Positions 54,562 to 63,954 of a stretch of 64,000 bases of DNA are shown here, in pieces (the first letter of the stretch is position 1; every line of letters begins with the position of its first letter). The notes below the pieces were generated by a model. That model was not told where the DNA came from, made no database searches, and saw nothing but the letters and a program-made list of their open reading frames with translations. Both the position numbers and the translations under genes were made by a program. Source of the stretch: an uncultured Lachnospiraceae bacterium (GTDB lineage: Bacteria > Bacillota > Clostridia > Lachnospirales > Lachnospiraceae); the NCBI GenBank assembly GCA_910587295.1, contig CAJULP010000094.1:29015-93014 (forward strand), in the 5' to 3' direction.

Positions 54562-55410
54562 TTAGACAGCAATGGGGATACCCGTAATCTGTTCCCCTGT
54601 CTTATAATCTTCCACCTTCACGTCATTTCTGGTAAATTGATAAAAGTCCTTGATCTCCGGGTTCAGCCAGAATTTTGGTGCCGGGTAAGGCGTCCTTTTA
54701 ATCAATTCTTCTATGATCGGCACATGCCTGTCGTAAATATGGGCATCCGCAATCACATGCATCAGTTCACCCGCCTTCATATCACAGACCTGCGCCAGCA
54801 TATGCAAAAGCACCGCATACTGGACCACGTTCCAGTTATTTGCAGCAAGCACGTCCTGGGAGCGCTGGTTTAATATGGCGTTCAATATCAGCTTATCTTC
54901 CCCCTTTTTCTGGGTCACGTTAAAAGTCATACTGTACGCACAGGGGTAAAGGTTCATCTCATGCAGATCCTGATGCACATATATATTGGTCATGATCCTG
55001 CGGCTGAACGGGTTATGCTTAAGGTCATAGATCACCCTGTCCACCTGGTCCATCATCCCTTCTTTATACTGATGCTTCACCCCCAGCTGATAACCGTAGG
55101 CCTTCCCGATCGAGCCGTCCGGATCAGCCCATTCATCCCAGATATGGCTGTGCAGATCATGGATATTGTTTGATTTCTGCTGCCAGATCCAAAGCATCTC
55201 ATCGGTAGCGCTCTTTAGCGCCGTTTTGCGCAAAGTCAAAATCGGAAATTCCTTAGAAAGGTCATACCGGTTTACCACGCCAAATTTCTTGATCGTATAT
55301 GCTTTCGTGCCGTCCTCCCAGTGGGGGCGCACCTTCTCCCCCTCCGTGCTGGTTCCGTTTTCCAAGATATCCCGGCACATACGGATAAATGTCTCATCTG
55401 CCAGACTCAT
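54562..55410 (-). CDS. thyA: Thymidylate synthase (ThyA type)
   Basis: 282 aa from ATG 55410 (MSLADETF), nine bases after AAGGAAG; ATG 55419 is an alternative. Catalytic Cys in MNLYPCAYSM, preceded by NPFSRRIMTNIY, and a dUMP-binding region RSQDVLAANNWN. Converts dUMP to dTMP, producing dihydrofolate that the next gene (folA) recycles. Confidence 0.96.
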   Translation of the reverse strand: MSLADETFIRMCRDILENGTSTEGEKVRPHWEDGTKAYTIKKFGVVNRYDLSKEFPILTLRKTALKSATDEMLWIWQQKSNNIHDLHSHIWDEWADPDGSIGKAYGYQLGVKHQYKEGMMDQVDRVIYDLKHNPFSRRIMTNIYVHQDLHEMNLYPCAYSMTFNVTQKKGEDKLILNAILNQRSQDVLAANNWNVVQYAVLLHMLAQVCDMKAGELMHVIADAHIYDRHVPIIEELIKRTPYPAPKFWLNPEIKDFYQFTRNDVKVEDYKTGEQITGIPIAV

Positions 55411-55475
55411 GTCATTCATCTTCCTTTCTTTTTGTATCGGCAGCCGACGCACTGTCTCTGCCGGTAAACGTCAGA

Positions 55476-57074
55476 TCAGTTATCCCACTTATCGCAAAGG
55501 GAGTTCACCTGATCCGCAAACTTCGCAAGATCTTTATTCGTGCTGCCTTCATTCTTATGGATCACGGCAAGCAGCCTCTGCCCAGCGGCAAGCAGGCGCC
55601 TAAATACATCAGATACTGCCCTTGCCTTCTTCTTGATTGGAATCGGGATCCCTTCGTATTCCAGTTTATCCGTAAGAAGGTTGAACACCGTTCCGCTATA
55701 TGGCGCATAAGACTTGATCTTGTATTCCGTCTTCAGGCACTCCGCAAAGGAATCACAGACCGCATCCTCCCCATGTACCACGAAAATGCGCCGTGGCTTT
55801 TCCTGAAATCCGTCTACCCACTCCAAAAGTCCTTCTTTGTCCGCATGACCGGACATCCCAACCAGCGTTCTTATAGATGCCCTGACGTCAATACTCTCGC
55901 CAAACAGCTTCACCTCATGGATGCCTTCCACCAAAGCCCTCCCCAAGGTGCCTACCGCCTGATACCCCACAAACAGGATGGTGCTTTCGCTTCTCCAGAG
56001 ATTATGTTTCAAATGGTGGCGGATTCTTCCTGCCTCGCACATCCCAGACGCCGATATGATCACCTTGGGCGTCATATCAAAGTTGATCTCCCTGGACTCG
56101 TCACTGGTGACGGTAAGCTTAAGCCCCGGAAATGCAATGGGATTGATCCCCGCCCTCACCATCTCCATGGCTTCTCCGTCAAAGCAGGCAAGCTCATTTT
56201 TATGGAATATGCCGGTGGCTTCCACCGCAAGGGGGCTGTCAACATAAACCGGAAAATCCTCATGCCCCTTCACTAACCGTTCCACTTTGATCTTCCGCAG
56301 GAAATAAAGCATTTCCTGAGTCCTTCCCACCGCAAAGGAAGGAATCACCACATTCCCGCCCTTATCAAAAGTCTCCTTCAAGATACTTGTCAATTCCCCC
56401 ACATAATCCGGCCGCTCTTTCGCATGCAGCCTGTCCCCGTAGGTGGACTCCATCACCACATAATCTGCCGTCTCCGTCATAATAGGATTCTTGATAAGAG
56501 GCTGGTTCTTATTTCCGATATCCCCTGAAAAAACAATCTTACGCGTGGTTCCTTCTTCCGTGGCCCACACCTCAATGCTGGCGGAACCAAGAAGATGCCC
56601 TACGTCCGTAAACCGGATCTTGATTCCCTCGCACAACTCAACCTCCTGCCCGTAACGACAGGGAATGATCCTCCTGATCGCCCCGTCCGCATCCTCCATG
56701 GTGTAAATCGGCTCATGGGGCGCAATGCCATTGCTTCTCTTTGCCTTCCTGTTTTTCCATTCAGCCTCCTGCATCTGGATATGAGCACAGTCACGGAGCA
56801 TGATACTGCACAGATCCGCAGTAGCCTCCGTAGTCAAAATCTGCCCCTGAAAACCTCTTGCCACCAGCAAAGGAAGCATCCCCGAATGGTCGATATGGGC
56901 ATGGGTCAGGAGCACATAATCAATATATGACTCCTGCACCGGAAGTTCGCAGTTTTCAAACAGATTAACTCCCTGCTCCATTCCATAATCCACCAGTATA
57001 TGTTTCCCGCATGCGTTTAAATAGTGACAACTTCCCGTAACTTCATGTGCCGCCCCGACAAATATCAGTTTCAT
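55476..57074 (-). CDS. MBL-fold beta-CASP metallo-hydrolase (RNA-processing type)
   Basis: 532 aa from ATG 57074 after GGAGGGCGAAGG. HxHxDH motif in LLTHAHIDHSGMLP, SGDIGNKNQP, then the beta-CASP domain with VVIPSFAVGRTQEMLYFL and KVIISASGMCEAGRIRHHL. CPSF-73/YbcI-type proteins of this group act as ribonucleases; the specific RNA is unknown. Confidence 0.92.
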   Translation of the reverse strand: MKLIFVGAAHEVTGSCHYLNACGKHILVDYGMEQGVNLFENCELPVQESYIDYVLLTHAHIDHSGMLPLLVARGFQGQILTTEATADLCSIMLRDCAHIQMQEAEWKNRKAKRSNGIAPHEPIYTMEDADGAIRRIIPCRYGQEVELCEGIKIRFTDVGHLLGSASIEVWATEEGTTRKIVFSGDIGNKNQPLIKNPIMTETADYVVMESTYGDRLHAKERPDYVGELTSILKETFDKGGNVVIPSFAVGRTQEMLYFLRKIKVERLVKGHEDFPVYVDSPLAVEATGIFHKNELACFDGEAMEMVRAGINPIAFPGLKLTVTSDESREINFDMTPKVIISASGMCEAGRIRHHLKHNLWRSESTILFVGYQAVGTLGRALVEGIHEVKLFGESIDVRASIRTLVGMSGHADKEGLLEWVDGFQEKPRRIFVVHGEDAVCDSFAECLKTEYKIKSYAPYSGTVFNLLTDKLEYEGIPIPIKKKARAVSDVFRRLLAAGQRLLAVIHKNEGSTNKDLAKFADQVNSLCDKWDN

Positions 57075-57155
57075 ACCTTCGCCCTCCAATCCATTCTTAT
57101 GATCAAATTATAACATAGCCGAATAAGATATAGCAAACAAATAAGGTTACACATT

Positions 57156-57743
57156 ATGACATTTTCTGTTTATCTTTTCCTTTTACTGATTTTGATTTTA
57201 TCCATGGATGCGTTTACGGCCGGTCTGTCCTACGGTATGTCCAATGTCCGCGTGCCCTTCTTTTCCATCCTGACCGTGGCGATGCTCTCCGGCTGTATGC
57301 TCACTGCGTCTTTATATGCCGGCGATAAGCTTTTAGCCCTGATCCCGGAAGGGCTCACAAAGGCGGTTTCCTTTTCCGTACTGTTCTTTTTGTCACTGTA
57401 CAAATTTTACGATGCCCTCCCCTCCCATGGCAGCCAGAAGCCACAGCTTACCACGGATAACATCTCCCAGGCTATCAACAGTGCGGATCCTTCCGTTTTG
57501 TCGGCCAAGGAAGCTTTTTTGCTGGGCCTTGCCCTTTCCATCGACAATATATCCGCCGGTCTTTGCACAGGAACCCAAAATATCCCTGCGGCAGTACTTT
57601 TGCTTGCCACTACCTTGATCCACATCTGCATGATACGGCTGGGTCTCGCCACCGGTCATGTGCTTGCCCACAAAGGACTAGGCCGCTTCTCCTGGCTGGG
57701 GGCTGCAATTCTCATGATCCTTGCTTTTTTCCGCCTTTTGTGA
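57156..57743 (+). CDS. ytaF: Sporulation-associated membrane protein YtaF-like (MntP superfamily)
   Basis: 195 aa, six membrane helices in two repeats: LSMDAFTAGLSYGMSNVRVP and LGLALSIDNISAGLCTG, the Asp-containing metal-transport-like motifs. YtaF is linked to sporulation in Bacillus, while MntP exports manganese; the spacing fits YtaF better. Its 3' end overlaps the convergent P-ATPase gene by 66 bp. Confidence 0.85.
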   Translation: MTFSVYLFLLLILILSMDAFTAGLSYGMSNVRVPFFSILTVAMLSGCMLTASLYAGDKLLALIPEGLTKAVSFSVLFFLSLYKFYDALPSHGSQKPQLTTDNISQAINSADPSVLSAKEAFLLGLALSIDNISAGLCTGTQNIPAAVLLLATTLIHICMIRLGLATGHVLAHKGLGRFSWLGAAILMILAFFRLL

Positions 57744-60407
57744 CTCCTTTTCCTGCGCTTTTTCTGTCAATAAAGCGGAGACTACCAGCAGTTCATGGAC
57801 AAAAAGAGGAACACAGGAAAGTAAAAATAATGTTCCCCATTCCAAAAGACTCAGCCTGCTTGTTCCAAAGAGCCCCACAAAATAAGGGATTTCCGTCACC
57901 AATAACTGCAGGGCAATCCCTGCGCCGCAGGCGATCAGCATATAAAGATTATCAAGGTGCTTCATCTTAAATACTGACTTATTCACATCCCGCATTCCCA
58001 CCGCATGTACCAGCTGGCTCATCCCCAGCACGGTAAATGCATGGGTCTGCGCTTTGGATAAAACCGCTTCCATCCTCAGCATTTTTTCCAGATTTTGCAG
58101 TGTTACCGGTAACTGTTCTTTTAAAAGCATCTGATAGGGCACCGTCAAAAAGGCAAGCAGACTGATGATCCCGATCACGGCGCCAAAACACAAGGTACAG
58201 GTAAGGCCCCCATGAGCAAACATACTGTCTGAGCTTTTCCTCGGCGCCTGCTTCATCAACGCTTCCCCGTCATTACGGTCCATCCCCAGGGCCAGTGCAG
58301 GCAGCGAATCCGTGATCAGGTTTACCCATAAGATATGGCTGGCCTTAAGCGGCGCCGGAAAACCGGCAAGAACAGCGGCAAGCATCGTAATAATCTCTCC
58401 GAAATTAGATGAAAGCAAAAACAAAATAGTCTTGCGGATATTTTCATAGATTCCCCGGCCTTCCCGCATGGCCTTTTCAATGGTAGCAAAATTATCATCT
58501 GTAAGGACTAAGTCCGCCGCATTCCTTGCCACGTCCGTTCCGCCTCTGCCCATGGCGATCCCTACATCCGCAGCTTTTAAAGAGGGTGCGTCATTGATCC
58601 CGTCCCCGGTCATCGCCACCACCTTCCCTTCCGCCTTGAAGGCTTCCACGATCCGCACCTTATGTTCCGGCGATACCCTTGCAAACACCCGGACTTTACC
58701 TATTTTTTCGGCAAATTGCGAAGAGGAAAGTTCCTCAATCTCACCGCCTGTCATGCACTGGCTCTTCTCCCTGGCGATACCAAGTTCCTTTGCGATCGTA
58801 AGGGCCGTATCCACATGGTCTCCGGTGATCATCACCGTGTCCACATGGGCGCCCTTAAAGCTTTCCACCGCCCCCTTTGCCTCATCTCTTGGGGGATCGA
58901 TCATCCCTGCAAGCCCCAAAAAAACCATACCCTTTTCTTCCGTCAGATTTCCCTTTTTCTTCATTGCCACCCCAAGGACACGCAGCGCCTCTCCTGCCAT
59001 CCGGTCAACCGCTGCCTTCGCTTCCTTTTTGGCTCTGGTGGAAAAAGGCATCTCTTTTCCCCGGACCAGCACGCTTGTACAAAGATCAACCAATTCATCT
59101 GCGGCGCCTTTGCAGTAAGCAGTCTTTTCCGCCCCTTTCCCATGGACCGTGGTCATCCTCTTTCTTTCCGAGTCAAAAGCCCTCTCGTCCACCCGGGGGG
59201 TTTTTCTCTCCAGATCTTCTTTCCGATACCCGTATTTGACGGCAAAATCTAAAAAGGCCAGTTCTGTAGGATCCCCAAGCCGCACCTGCCCTATGGATGC
59301 GTCATTGCACAGGGTGCAGGCTTCCAAAAAAACTTTGCCCTCTTCCTCCCCAAACTCTTCTTCCCCCAAGATCCTCCCGTTGATATACAACTGTTTTATC
59401 GTCATCTGGTTTTTAGTCAGCGTTCCGGTCTTGTCCGAACATACCACATTAACAGCCCCTAAGGTTTCCACCGACGGAAGCCTCCTAACAATCGTTCCTA
59501 CCTTCACCATCCTTGAAACGCTAAGAGCAAGTACGATGGTCACGATGGCCGCAAGCCCTTCCGGCACTGCCGCTACCGCCAATGATATGGCCGTCAGGAG
59601 CATGTCGCCGATATCCCTTCTTTGCAGCACCGCTACCACAAATAGAAATACACAGATTCCCACCGCAAGGATACTGAGAACTTTTCCTAAATCCGCAAGC
59701 CTTTTTTGGAGCGGCGTCATCTCATTCCCTTTCTGATCGATCAGCCCTGCAATCTTCCCGATCTCTGTATCCATACCGGTTGCCGTCACAATCCCTTCTC
59801 CTCTGCCGTAGGTCACCTGCGTGGACATAAACGCCATGTTTGTCCGATCCCCGATACTGCGTATCTCCCCTTTTGGTTCTTGATCCGTCTTTTCCACCGG
59901 AACGGATTCCCCGGTCAACGCCGATTCCTCAATTTTCAGGTTCACTGCCTGTAAAAGGAGAAGGTCGGCAGGAACCTGCCGTCCCGCTTCCAAAATAACG
60001 ATATCTCCCGGAACAAGCTCTTCCCCGGGTATCTCCATTTCCCTCCCGTCACGACGCACCAACGCTTTCGGGCTTGTAAGCTGTTTTAACGCTTCGATGG
60101 CCTTCCTCGCCTTGTCCTCCTGCACTACGCCCACAACGGAATTAAGCAGGATGACTGCCGCAATGATCATGGAATCTCCCGCTTCTCCTAAAAAAAGTGA
60201 AATTGCGATAGCCGCCATCAAGATATAGATGAGGGGATCCTGGAGCTGTTCCATAAACAGTACAAAAACACTTTTTTTCTTTTGTTCCACCAATTTATTC
60301 AGCCCGAACTTTTTTCTTGCCTCCTCTACTTTCGCTGGCGTAAGACCTGTTGACTTGTCCGCTTTCGATTGCATTGATACTTCCGCTGATTTTTTCTCTG
60401 TATACAT
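57678..60407 (-). CDS. Cation-translocating P-type ATPase (calcium type, P2B-like)
   Basis: 909 aa, ATG after AGGAGGG. N-terminal cation-ATPase domain, TGES (ESALTGESVPVEK), phosphorylation site CSDKTGTLTKNQM, hinge TGDGINDAPSLKAADVGIAMG, about ten helices. VAAVPEGLAAIVTIVLAL is the ion-binding segment of calcium pumps. Longest helix-rich gene of the region; the 3' end overlaps ytaF. Confidence 0.93.
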   Translation of the reverse strand: MYTEKKSAEVSMQSKADKSTGLTPAKVEEARKKFGLNKLVEQKKKSVFVLFMEQLQDPLIYILMAAIAISLFLGEAGDSMIIAAVILLNSVVGVVQEDKARKAIEALKQLTSPKALVRRDGREMEIPGEELVPGDIVILEAGRQVPADLLLLQAVNLKIEESALTGESVPVEKTDQEPKGEIRSIGDRTNMAFMSTQVTYGRGEGIVTATGMDTEIGKIAGLIDQKGNEMTPLQKRLADLGKVLSILAVGICVFLFVVAVLQRRDIGDMLLTAISLAVAAVPEGLAAIVTIVLALSVSRMVKVGTIVRRLPSVETLGAVNVVCSDKTGTLTKNQMTIKQLYINGRILGEEEFGEEEGKVFLEACTLCNDASIGQVRLGDPTELAFLDFAVKYGYRKEDLERKTPRVDERAFDSERKRMTTVHGKGAEKTAYCKGAADELVDLCTSVLVRGKEMPFSTRAKKEAKAAVDRMAGEALRVLGVAMKKKGNLTEEKGMVFLGLAGMIDPPRDEAKGAVESFKGAHVDTVMITGDHVDTALTIAKELGIAREKSQCMTGGEIEELSSSQFAEKIGKVRVFARVSPEHKVRIVEAFKAEGKVVAMTGDGINDAPSLKAADVGIAMGRGGTDVARNAADLVLTDDNFATIEKAMREGRGIYENIRKTILFLLSSNFGEIITMLAAVLAGFPAPLKASHILWVNLITDSLPALALGMDRNDGEALMKQAPRKSSDSMFAHGGLTCTLCFGAVIGIISLLAFLTVPYQMLLKEQLPVTLQNLEKMLRMEAVLSKAQTHAFTVLGMSQLVHAVGMRDVNKSVFKMKHLDNLYMLIACGAGIALQLLVTEIPYFVGLFGTSRLSLLEWGTLFLLSCVPLFVHELLVVSALLTEKAQEKESQKAEKSKDHENCSPQPGEAA

Positions 60408-60485
60408 AATAAATCCCTCCTGCTCCTATGATTTTATATGCAGGAGCAGAAGGGATTATGAACATTTGTTATCTTGCTGTCATCT

Positions 60486-61685
60486 TTACCCAGTAATCAG
60501 CGGGGTGTAGTTATCAAAATAACTGTAATTGCATCTGGTACAGGTAAAAACAGTGTACCCCGCCGTATATTTCGTTGCCGGAATGACAACCGAACGGTAA
60601 GTATGATTGTTTAAGTCACGCTCTATGGGTTCCGCGCTGCTGCTTCCGCAATTGCACACGAAAGAGCGGATCCCCTTTTCCGTACAGTTCGCCTGTTTTA
60701 ACACATACGACTGGTATGAATGGGTATGAGGCGTAGGCGAGGGTGACGCTGAGGGCGCTGTTGTCGCCTGACTGCCGGAACTTGCCGTAGGCCGGGCCGA
60801 CGCCGAAGGATTCGCCGTTGCTGTCGGCTGTGTGGTGGCACTTGGCGCAGAAGACGCACCGGCTGACGGACTTGGCGAAACCTTATTGACCGGTCTGGAA
60901 TCCAGGACCACCCCGCATTCCGTACAGGTCCTCTGTTCCGTACCCATATGGGTTTCGGTCGGTTCTTCCGCCACCGTCCAATCTGTTGCAATGTGTCCCG
61001 GTGCCGGAATCATTTCCGTGTAAAAATTCCCGCAGCTGCAGGTGTATTTCCGAAGTCCTGCCAGGATACAGGAGGGCTCCCTTTCTATTTCGGCCATAAA
61101 CTGGTGGATATGAGGCGTCTCATCTTCTGTTTCCCCACCATCCCCATCTTCACCATCCTTCTTAGACCCGTCATCGAAGGGAATACTTTCCAGTGTTAAG
61201 ATCTCATCACAATAAATACATTTCTGGACACGCTGCCCCGGCCGGTCTGCCGAAGGCTTCCTCGTTACTTCCCAATCATCCGCAACATGTCCGGTAGACA
61301 TGATATCTACAAAATATTCATCGCCGCATTCGCAATAATACTGTATTTTTCCGGCACGGTAACAAGTTGCCCTTGTCACGATCTCTTCCTTGTAATCATG
61401 GGTATGCTCTTCATTTCCTGTAAGCTTAGGCAGATCTGGCAGCGCTATCCCCTCAGGCTGCTTGTTTTCCTGTGTTCCCTGCCCGGAATCAGGCACTGTA
61501 GTCGGAACTGCCGCAGGGCCCTGATTGCTGGTCTGCAAAGTATCCGGCGGCCACTTTTCTGTTTCCGTATTCTTATTGCTGCCTGCGCCTGACATGGAAT
61601 AACCTAAGATCCCAATCGTGGCAAGACACGCCACCACTGCCAGCACGCCCAATATACAAGTCATCACTTTCATAAGTCCGCTCAT
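60486..61685 (-). CDS. Membrane-anchored protein with repeated Cys-Gly zinc-ribbon-like units
   Basis: About 399 aa from ATG 61685 after GGAGAG; the frame reaches 61724 but the upstream Met lacks a site. One membrane helix (VMTCILGVLAVVACLATIGIL) then extracytoplasmic sequence. Four related units of roughly 40-60 residues have the form H(T/S)H-x-Y...CxCG-x(Y/F)...CxxC (for example YYCECGDEYFVD, then KCIYCDEIL). A Pro/Ser/Thr/Ala-rich linker (about 260-325) separates the third and last units. Likely surface protein; function unknown. Confidence 0.8.
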   Translation of the reverse strand: MSGLMKVMTCILGVLAVVACLATIGILGYSMSGAGSNKNTETEKWPPDTLQTSNQGPAAVPTTVPDSGQGTQENKQPEGIALPDLPKLTGNEEHTHDYKEEIVTRATCYRAGKIQYYCECGDEYFVDIMSTGHVADDWEVTRKPSADRPGQRVQKCIYCDEILTLESIPFDDGSKKDGEDGDGGETEDETPHIHQFMAEIEREPSCILAGLRKYTCSCGNFYTEMIPAPGHIATDWTVAEEPTETHMGTEQRTCTECGVVLDSRPVNKVSPSPSAGASSAPSATTQPTATANPSASARPTASSGSQATTAPSASPSPTPHTHSYQSYVLKQANCTEKGIRSFVCNCGSSSAEPIERDLNNHTYRSVVIPATKYTAGYTVFTCTRCNYSYFDNYTPLITG

Positions 61686-61779
61686 CTGAAACTCTCCATT
61701 AAAACATTGGCTGCAAAACCGCAACCAGTATTAGATATAATCAGTATATATTTTTTAAGGGATTTTGTAAAGAGAATAA

Positions 61780-61806
61780 AAAAAATGCTGTCTGCCAGCA
61801 TTTTTT
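61780..61806. terminator. Bidirectional terminator
   Basis: Perfect 11-bp stem AAAAAATGCTG/CAGCATTTTTT with a 5-base loop, between tRNA-Gly and the Cys-repeat gene; T-runs on both sides. Confidence 0.9.
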
Positions 61807-61809
61807 AAG

Positions 61810-61882
61810 AGCGCGAGACGGGACTCGAACCCGCGGCCTCGACCTTGGCAAGGTCGCGCTCCACCAACTGAGCCACTCGCGC
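61810..61882 (-). tRNA. tRNA-Gly (anticodon GCC)
   Basis: 73 nt. Acceptor GCGCGAG/CTCGCGC, discriminator T, anticodon stem CGACC/GGTCG around GCC (complement of 61847-61849), T-loop GGTTCGAGTCC. CCA not encoded. Confidence 0.97.
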
Positions 61883-61914
61883 ATTTGTTCATCCGTACCT
61901 GACGGACAAGTATT

Positions 61915-61943
61915 AATATACTACATAGTTTTCACTTTGTCAA
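61915..61943 (-). promoter_or_regulatory. Promoter of tRNA-Gly
   Basis: Minus strand TTGACA (61938-61943), 17-bp spacer, TATATT (61915-61920), 32 bp before the tRNA. Confidence 0.85.
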
Positions 61944-61961
61944 CGCTTTTTTTAAATTTTT

Positions 61962-62327
61962 TTATTTTTTTGTTTCACCAAATAAACGCCGGAACATTTC
62001 CACATCCTCTATCGTATTTTTCCATCCATATCTTTTCAGGTCAACCCAAAAGGCGCCATCCACCCGCCTGACCTCGATGCCGTCTTCTTCAAGCAATTGC
62101 TTCTGCATATCATTTGTTTCAAAATAAACGGCTCCGCTTAAAATCCCTTTTGCATTCACCACCCGGAATGCCGGCACCTGCGCCCCCGCCAGGCCATGCT
62201 TTAGGGCATATCCCACCTGTCTTGCATTTTGGGGTTTTTCACACAGCATGGCAATCTGGCCGTAAGTCGCCACTTTCCCCTGGGGGATATGGGCGCAAAC
62301 GATACCGATCCGCTTATAAATATCCAT
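61962..62327 (-). CDS. Alkyltransferase-like (ATL) DNA-binding protein, MGMT fold
   Basis: 121 aa from ATG 62327 after AAAGGG. IPQGKVATYGQIAMLCEKPQNARQVGYAL is the DNA-binding part of O6-alkylguanine alkyltransferases. The active-site PCHR is replaced by PAFRVV, so it cannot accept an alkyl group and is of the ATL type that flags lesions for nucleotide excision repair. ATLs usually have Trp (PWHR); Ala here is less common. Confidence 0.88.
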   Translation of the reverse strand: MDIYKRIGIVCAHIPQGKVATYGQIAMLCEKPQNARQVGYALKHGLAGAQVPAFRVVNAKGILSGAVYFETNDMQKQLLEEDGIEVRRVDGAFWVDLKRYGWKNTIEDVEMFRRLFGETKK

Positions 62328-62350
62328 ATAGATACCCTTTACGTTCAAGC

Positions 62351-63676
62351 TTATTCTTCTATCTTATCTTTCTTTTTCACCCGGTATATCCTGCGCAGCG
62401 ATTCGTTGATCCGGTCTTCAGAGAGCGTTCCATTATTTACCGCATCCAGTACCCCCTGGTAAGCCGCCTGATAATTATCGGGCATGAGGATCATATCCGC
62501 TCCTGCCTGCAATGCCTTAACGGCCGCTTCCTCATCCGTATAATAATCCATGATTGCCGCCACATTCATTGCATCTGTGACCACGATCCCCTGATACCCA
62601 AGCTGGCCGCGCAACACGTCCGTAATCACTTGCGGAGAAAGGGAACACGGCGTATTATCTCCCGTTATACCCGGCACAGAAAGATGGCTGACCATCACAA
62701 GCTCCGCACCGGCATCGATCCCTGCCTGAAATGCCGGAAAATCCGCCGCCTGAAACTCTTCCAATGTTTTTTCCGTGGCCGCCATGCCATCGCGCACATC
62801 CTCAGAGGTGCTTCCAAGCCCGGGAAAATACTTTAGGCACACACTGATACCGCCATCCTGCATTCCCGTTACCGCTGCCGCTACCATAGGGGAGACCAGA
62901 TTGACATCCCCGCCAAAAGATCTGTCACCAATCACGGTATCACCTTCCGCAGCCACATCTGCCACCGGCCCAAAGTTAAGATTAAAACCAAAACCGGCCA
63001 AATATCCCCCAATAACAGCCCCTGCCTCCTGTGCCAGAGCAGCATCACCGGAGGCGCCAATCTCACCCATCGGCCCTATATTATCCGCAAGCCCTGCCTC
63101 TGCCACCCGGCTCACCGCTCCACCTTCTTCCTCTACACCAAGAAAAATGGGATATTTGCTGTATACTTTCGTATTTTGGAGCATTTCCGTAAGCTGTGCG
63201 GAATCCTTGAAATTCTTTGCGGAATAAATCAAGCCCCCTACCGCATTTTCGCCTAATTTTTCCCTGGTTGTGTCTCCTGCTTTTATCACCACGTCCGTAT
63301 CCGTCAACACTTCCGGTGTAACGATAAACAATCCTGCCACCTTATCTTCCAACGGCATCGCAGCAATACTAGACTCCACGATCTCGGCCAGATAATCCAC
63401 TTCCCCCACCGGTTCTTCCGGTTCTGCGGGTGCTTCCACAACTGCCTGCTCTTCTTCCTTTTCAGCCAGTTCCTGAAGCTGTTTTTGAAGCTCTTCCGTA
63501 TGCCGCTTATCACTTACCGCCTTCATGATCTTTTTTACGCCGATAATCCCTCCTGCGGCCAGCCCAATCACAAAAAGAGCAAGCACCACATAAGAAATCA
63601 TCTGATTTCTGATCCTTCTTTTACGCCTGTACTCTCTTCTGTCCATTTCTTCGTCAAAAGCCTCGTTCTTCGCCAT
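62351..63676 (-). CDS. Glycoside hydrolase family 3 N-terminal protein, NagZ-like, atypical
   Basis: 441 aa from ATG 63676 after GGAGG. One membrane helix (MISYVVLALFVIGLAAGGIIGV) and a Glu-rich coil (to ~110), then a GH3 barrel with GVEEEGGAVSRV, FGPVADVA, and nucleophile Asp in IVVTDAMNVAA. The KHFPGHGD..H loop of NagZ reads KYFPGLGSTSEDVRDG: the histidines of the catalytic loop are absent. Could be a sugar-binding or altered-mechanism paralogue. Confidence 0.85.
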   Translation of the reverse strand: MAKNEAFDEEMDRREYRRKRRIRNQMISYVVLALFVIGLAAGGIIGVKKIMKAVSDKRHTEELQKQLQELAEKEEEQAVVEAPAEPEEPVGEVDYLAEIVESSIAAMPLEDKVAGLFIVTPEVLTDTDVVIKAGDTTREKLGENAVGGLIYSAKNFKDSAQLTEMLQNTKVYSKYPIFLGVEEEGGAVSRVAEAGLADNIGPMGEIGASGDAALAQEAGAVIGGYLAGFGFNLNFGPVADVAAEGDTVIGDRSFGGDVNLVSPMVAAAVTGMQDGGISVCLKYFPGLGSTSEDVRDGMAATEKTLEEFQAADFPAFQAGIDAGAELVMVSHLSVPGITGDNTPCSLSPQVITDVLRGQLGYQGIVVTDAMNVAAIMDYYTDEEAAVKALQAGADMILMPDNYQAAYQGVLDAVNNGTLSEDRINESLRRIYRVKKKDKIEE

Positions 63677-63771
63677 CCATTCATCCTCCATATGCTTTAT
63701 CTATCATACCTTATCCCACGGTGAATTTCTACTTAAAGAAAAAATATTTATAATAATTTAATGAGATGATA

Positions 63772-63795
63772 CTGTGAAAAATAAATTTTTCACAG
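63772..63795. repeat. Perfect 10-bp hairpin near the right edge
   Basis: CTGTGAAAAA, loop TAAA, TTTTTCACAG. It precedes the small ORF by 56 bp. Could be a terminator of an unseen gene or part of an insertion-element end. Confidence 0.7.
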
Positions 63796-63850
63796 ACAAA
63801 TTTGTGCTTGCACCCAAATTGGCAGGTTTTTGAATACATGGAGGATTACA

Positions 63851-63916
63851 ATGGAACACAATAAAAAAGTGTCTTCGACACCTCAACCCCCTAGCCCCCA
63901 TTCATGGGGGAATTAG
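63851..63916 (+). CDS. 21-codon ORF (possible leader peptide)
   Basis: MEHNKKVSSTPQPPSPHSWGN-stop, with a clean ribosome-binding site GGAGG six bases before the ATG. Its last codons lie inside a strong terminator hairpin, so translation would interfere with that fold, as for attenuator leader peptides. No family; coding status uncertain. Confidence 0.4.
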   Translation: MEHNKKVSSTPQPPSPHSWGN

Positions 63917-63930
63917 GGGTTCCTTTTTTT
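63885..63930 (+). terminator. Strong hairpin with T-run
   Basis: Two nested stems, CCCCCA/TGGGGG and AACCCC/GGGGTT (63885-63921), followed by seven T (63924-63930). A smaller GTGTC-TTC-GACAC hairpin precedes it (63869-63881). Confidence 0.85.
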
Positions 63931-63954
63931 ATCGTTTTCCTGCATAATGTTCTC

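Noticed and set aside
58468..59252. Several plus-strand frames over the P-type ATPase
   Set aside because: Shadows of the strongly conserved minus-strand ATPase; composition is not protein-like.
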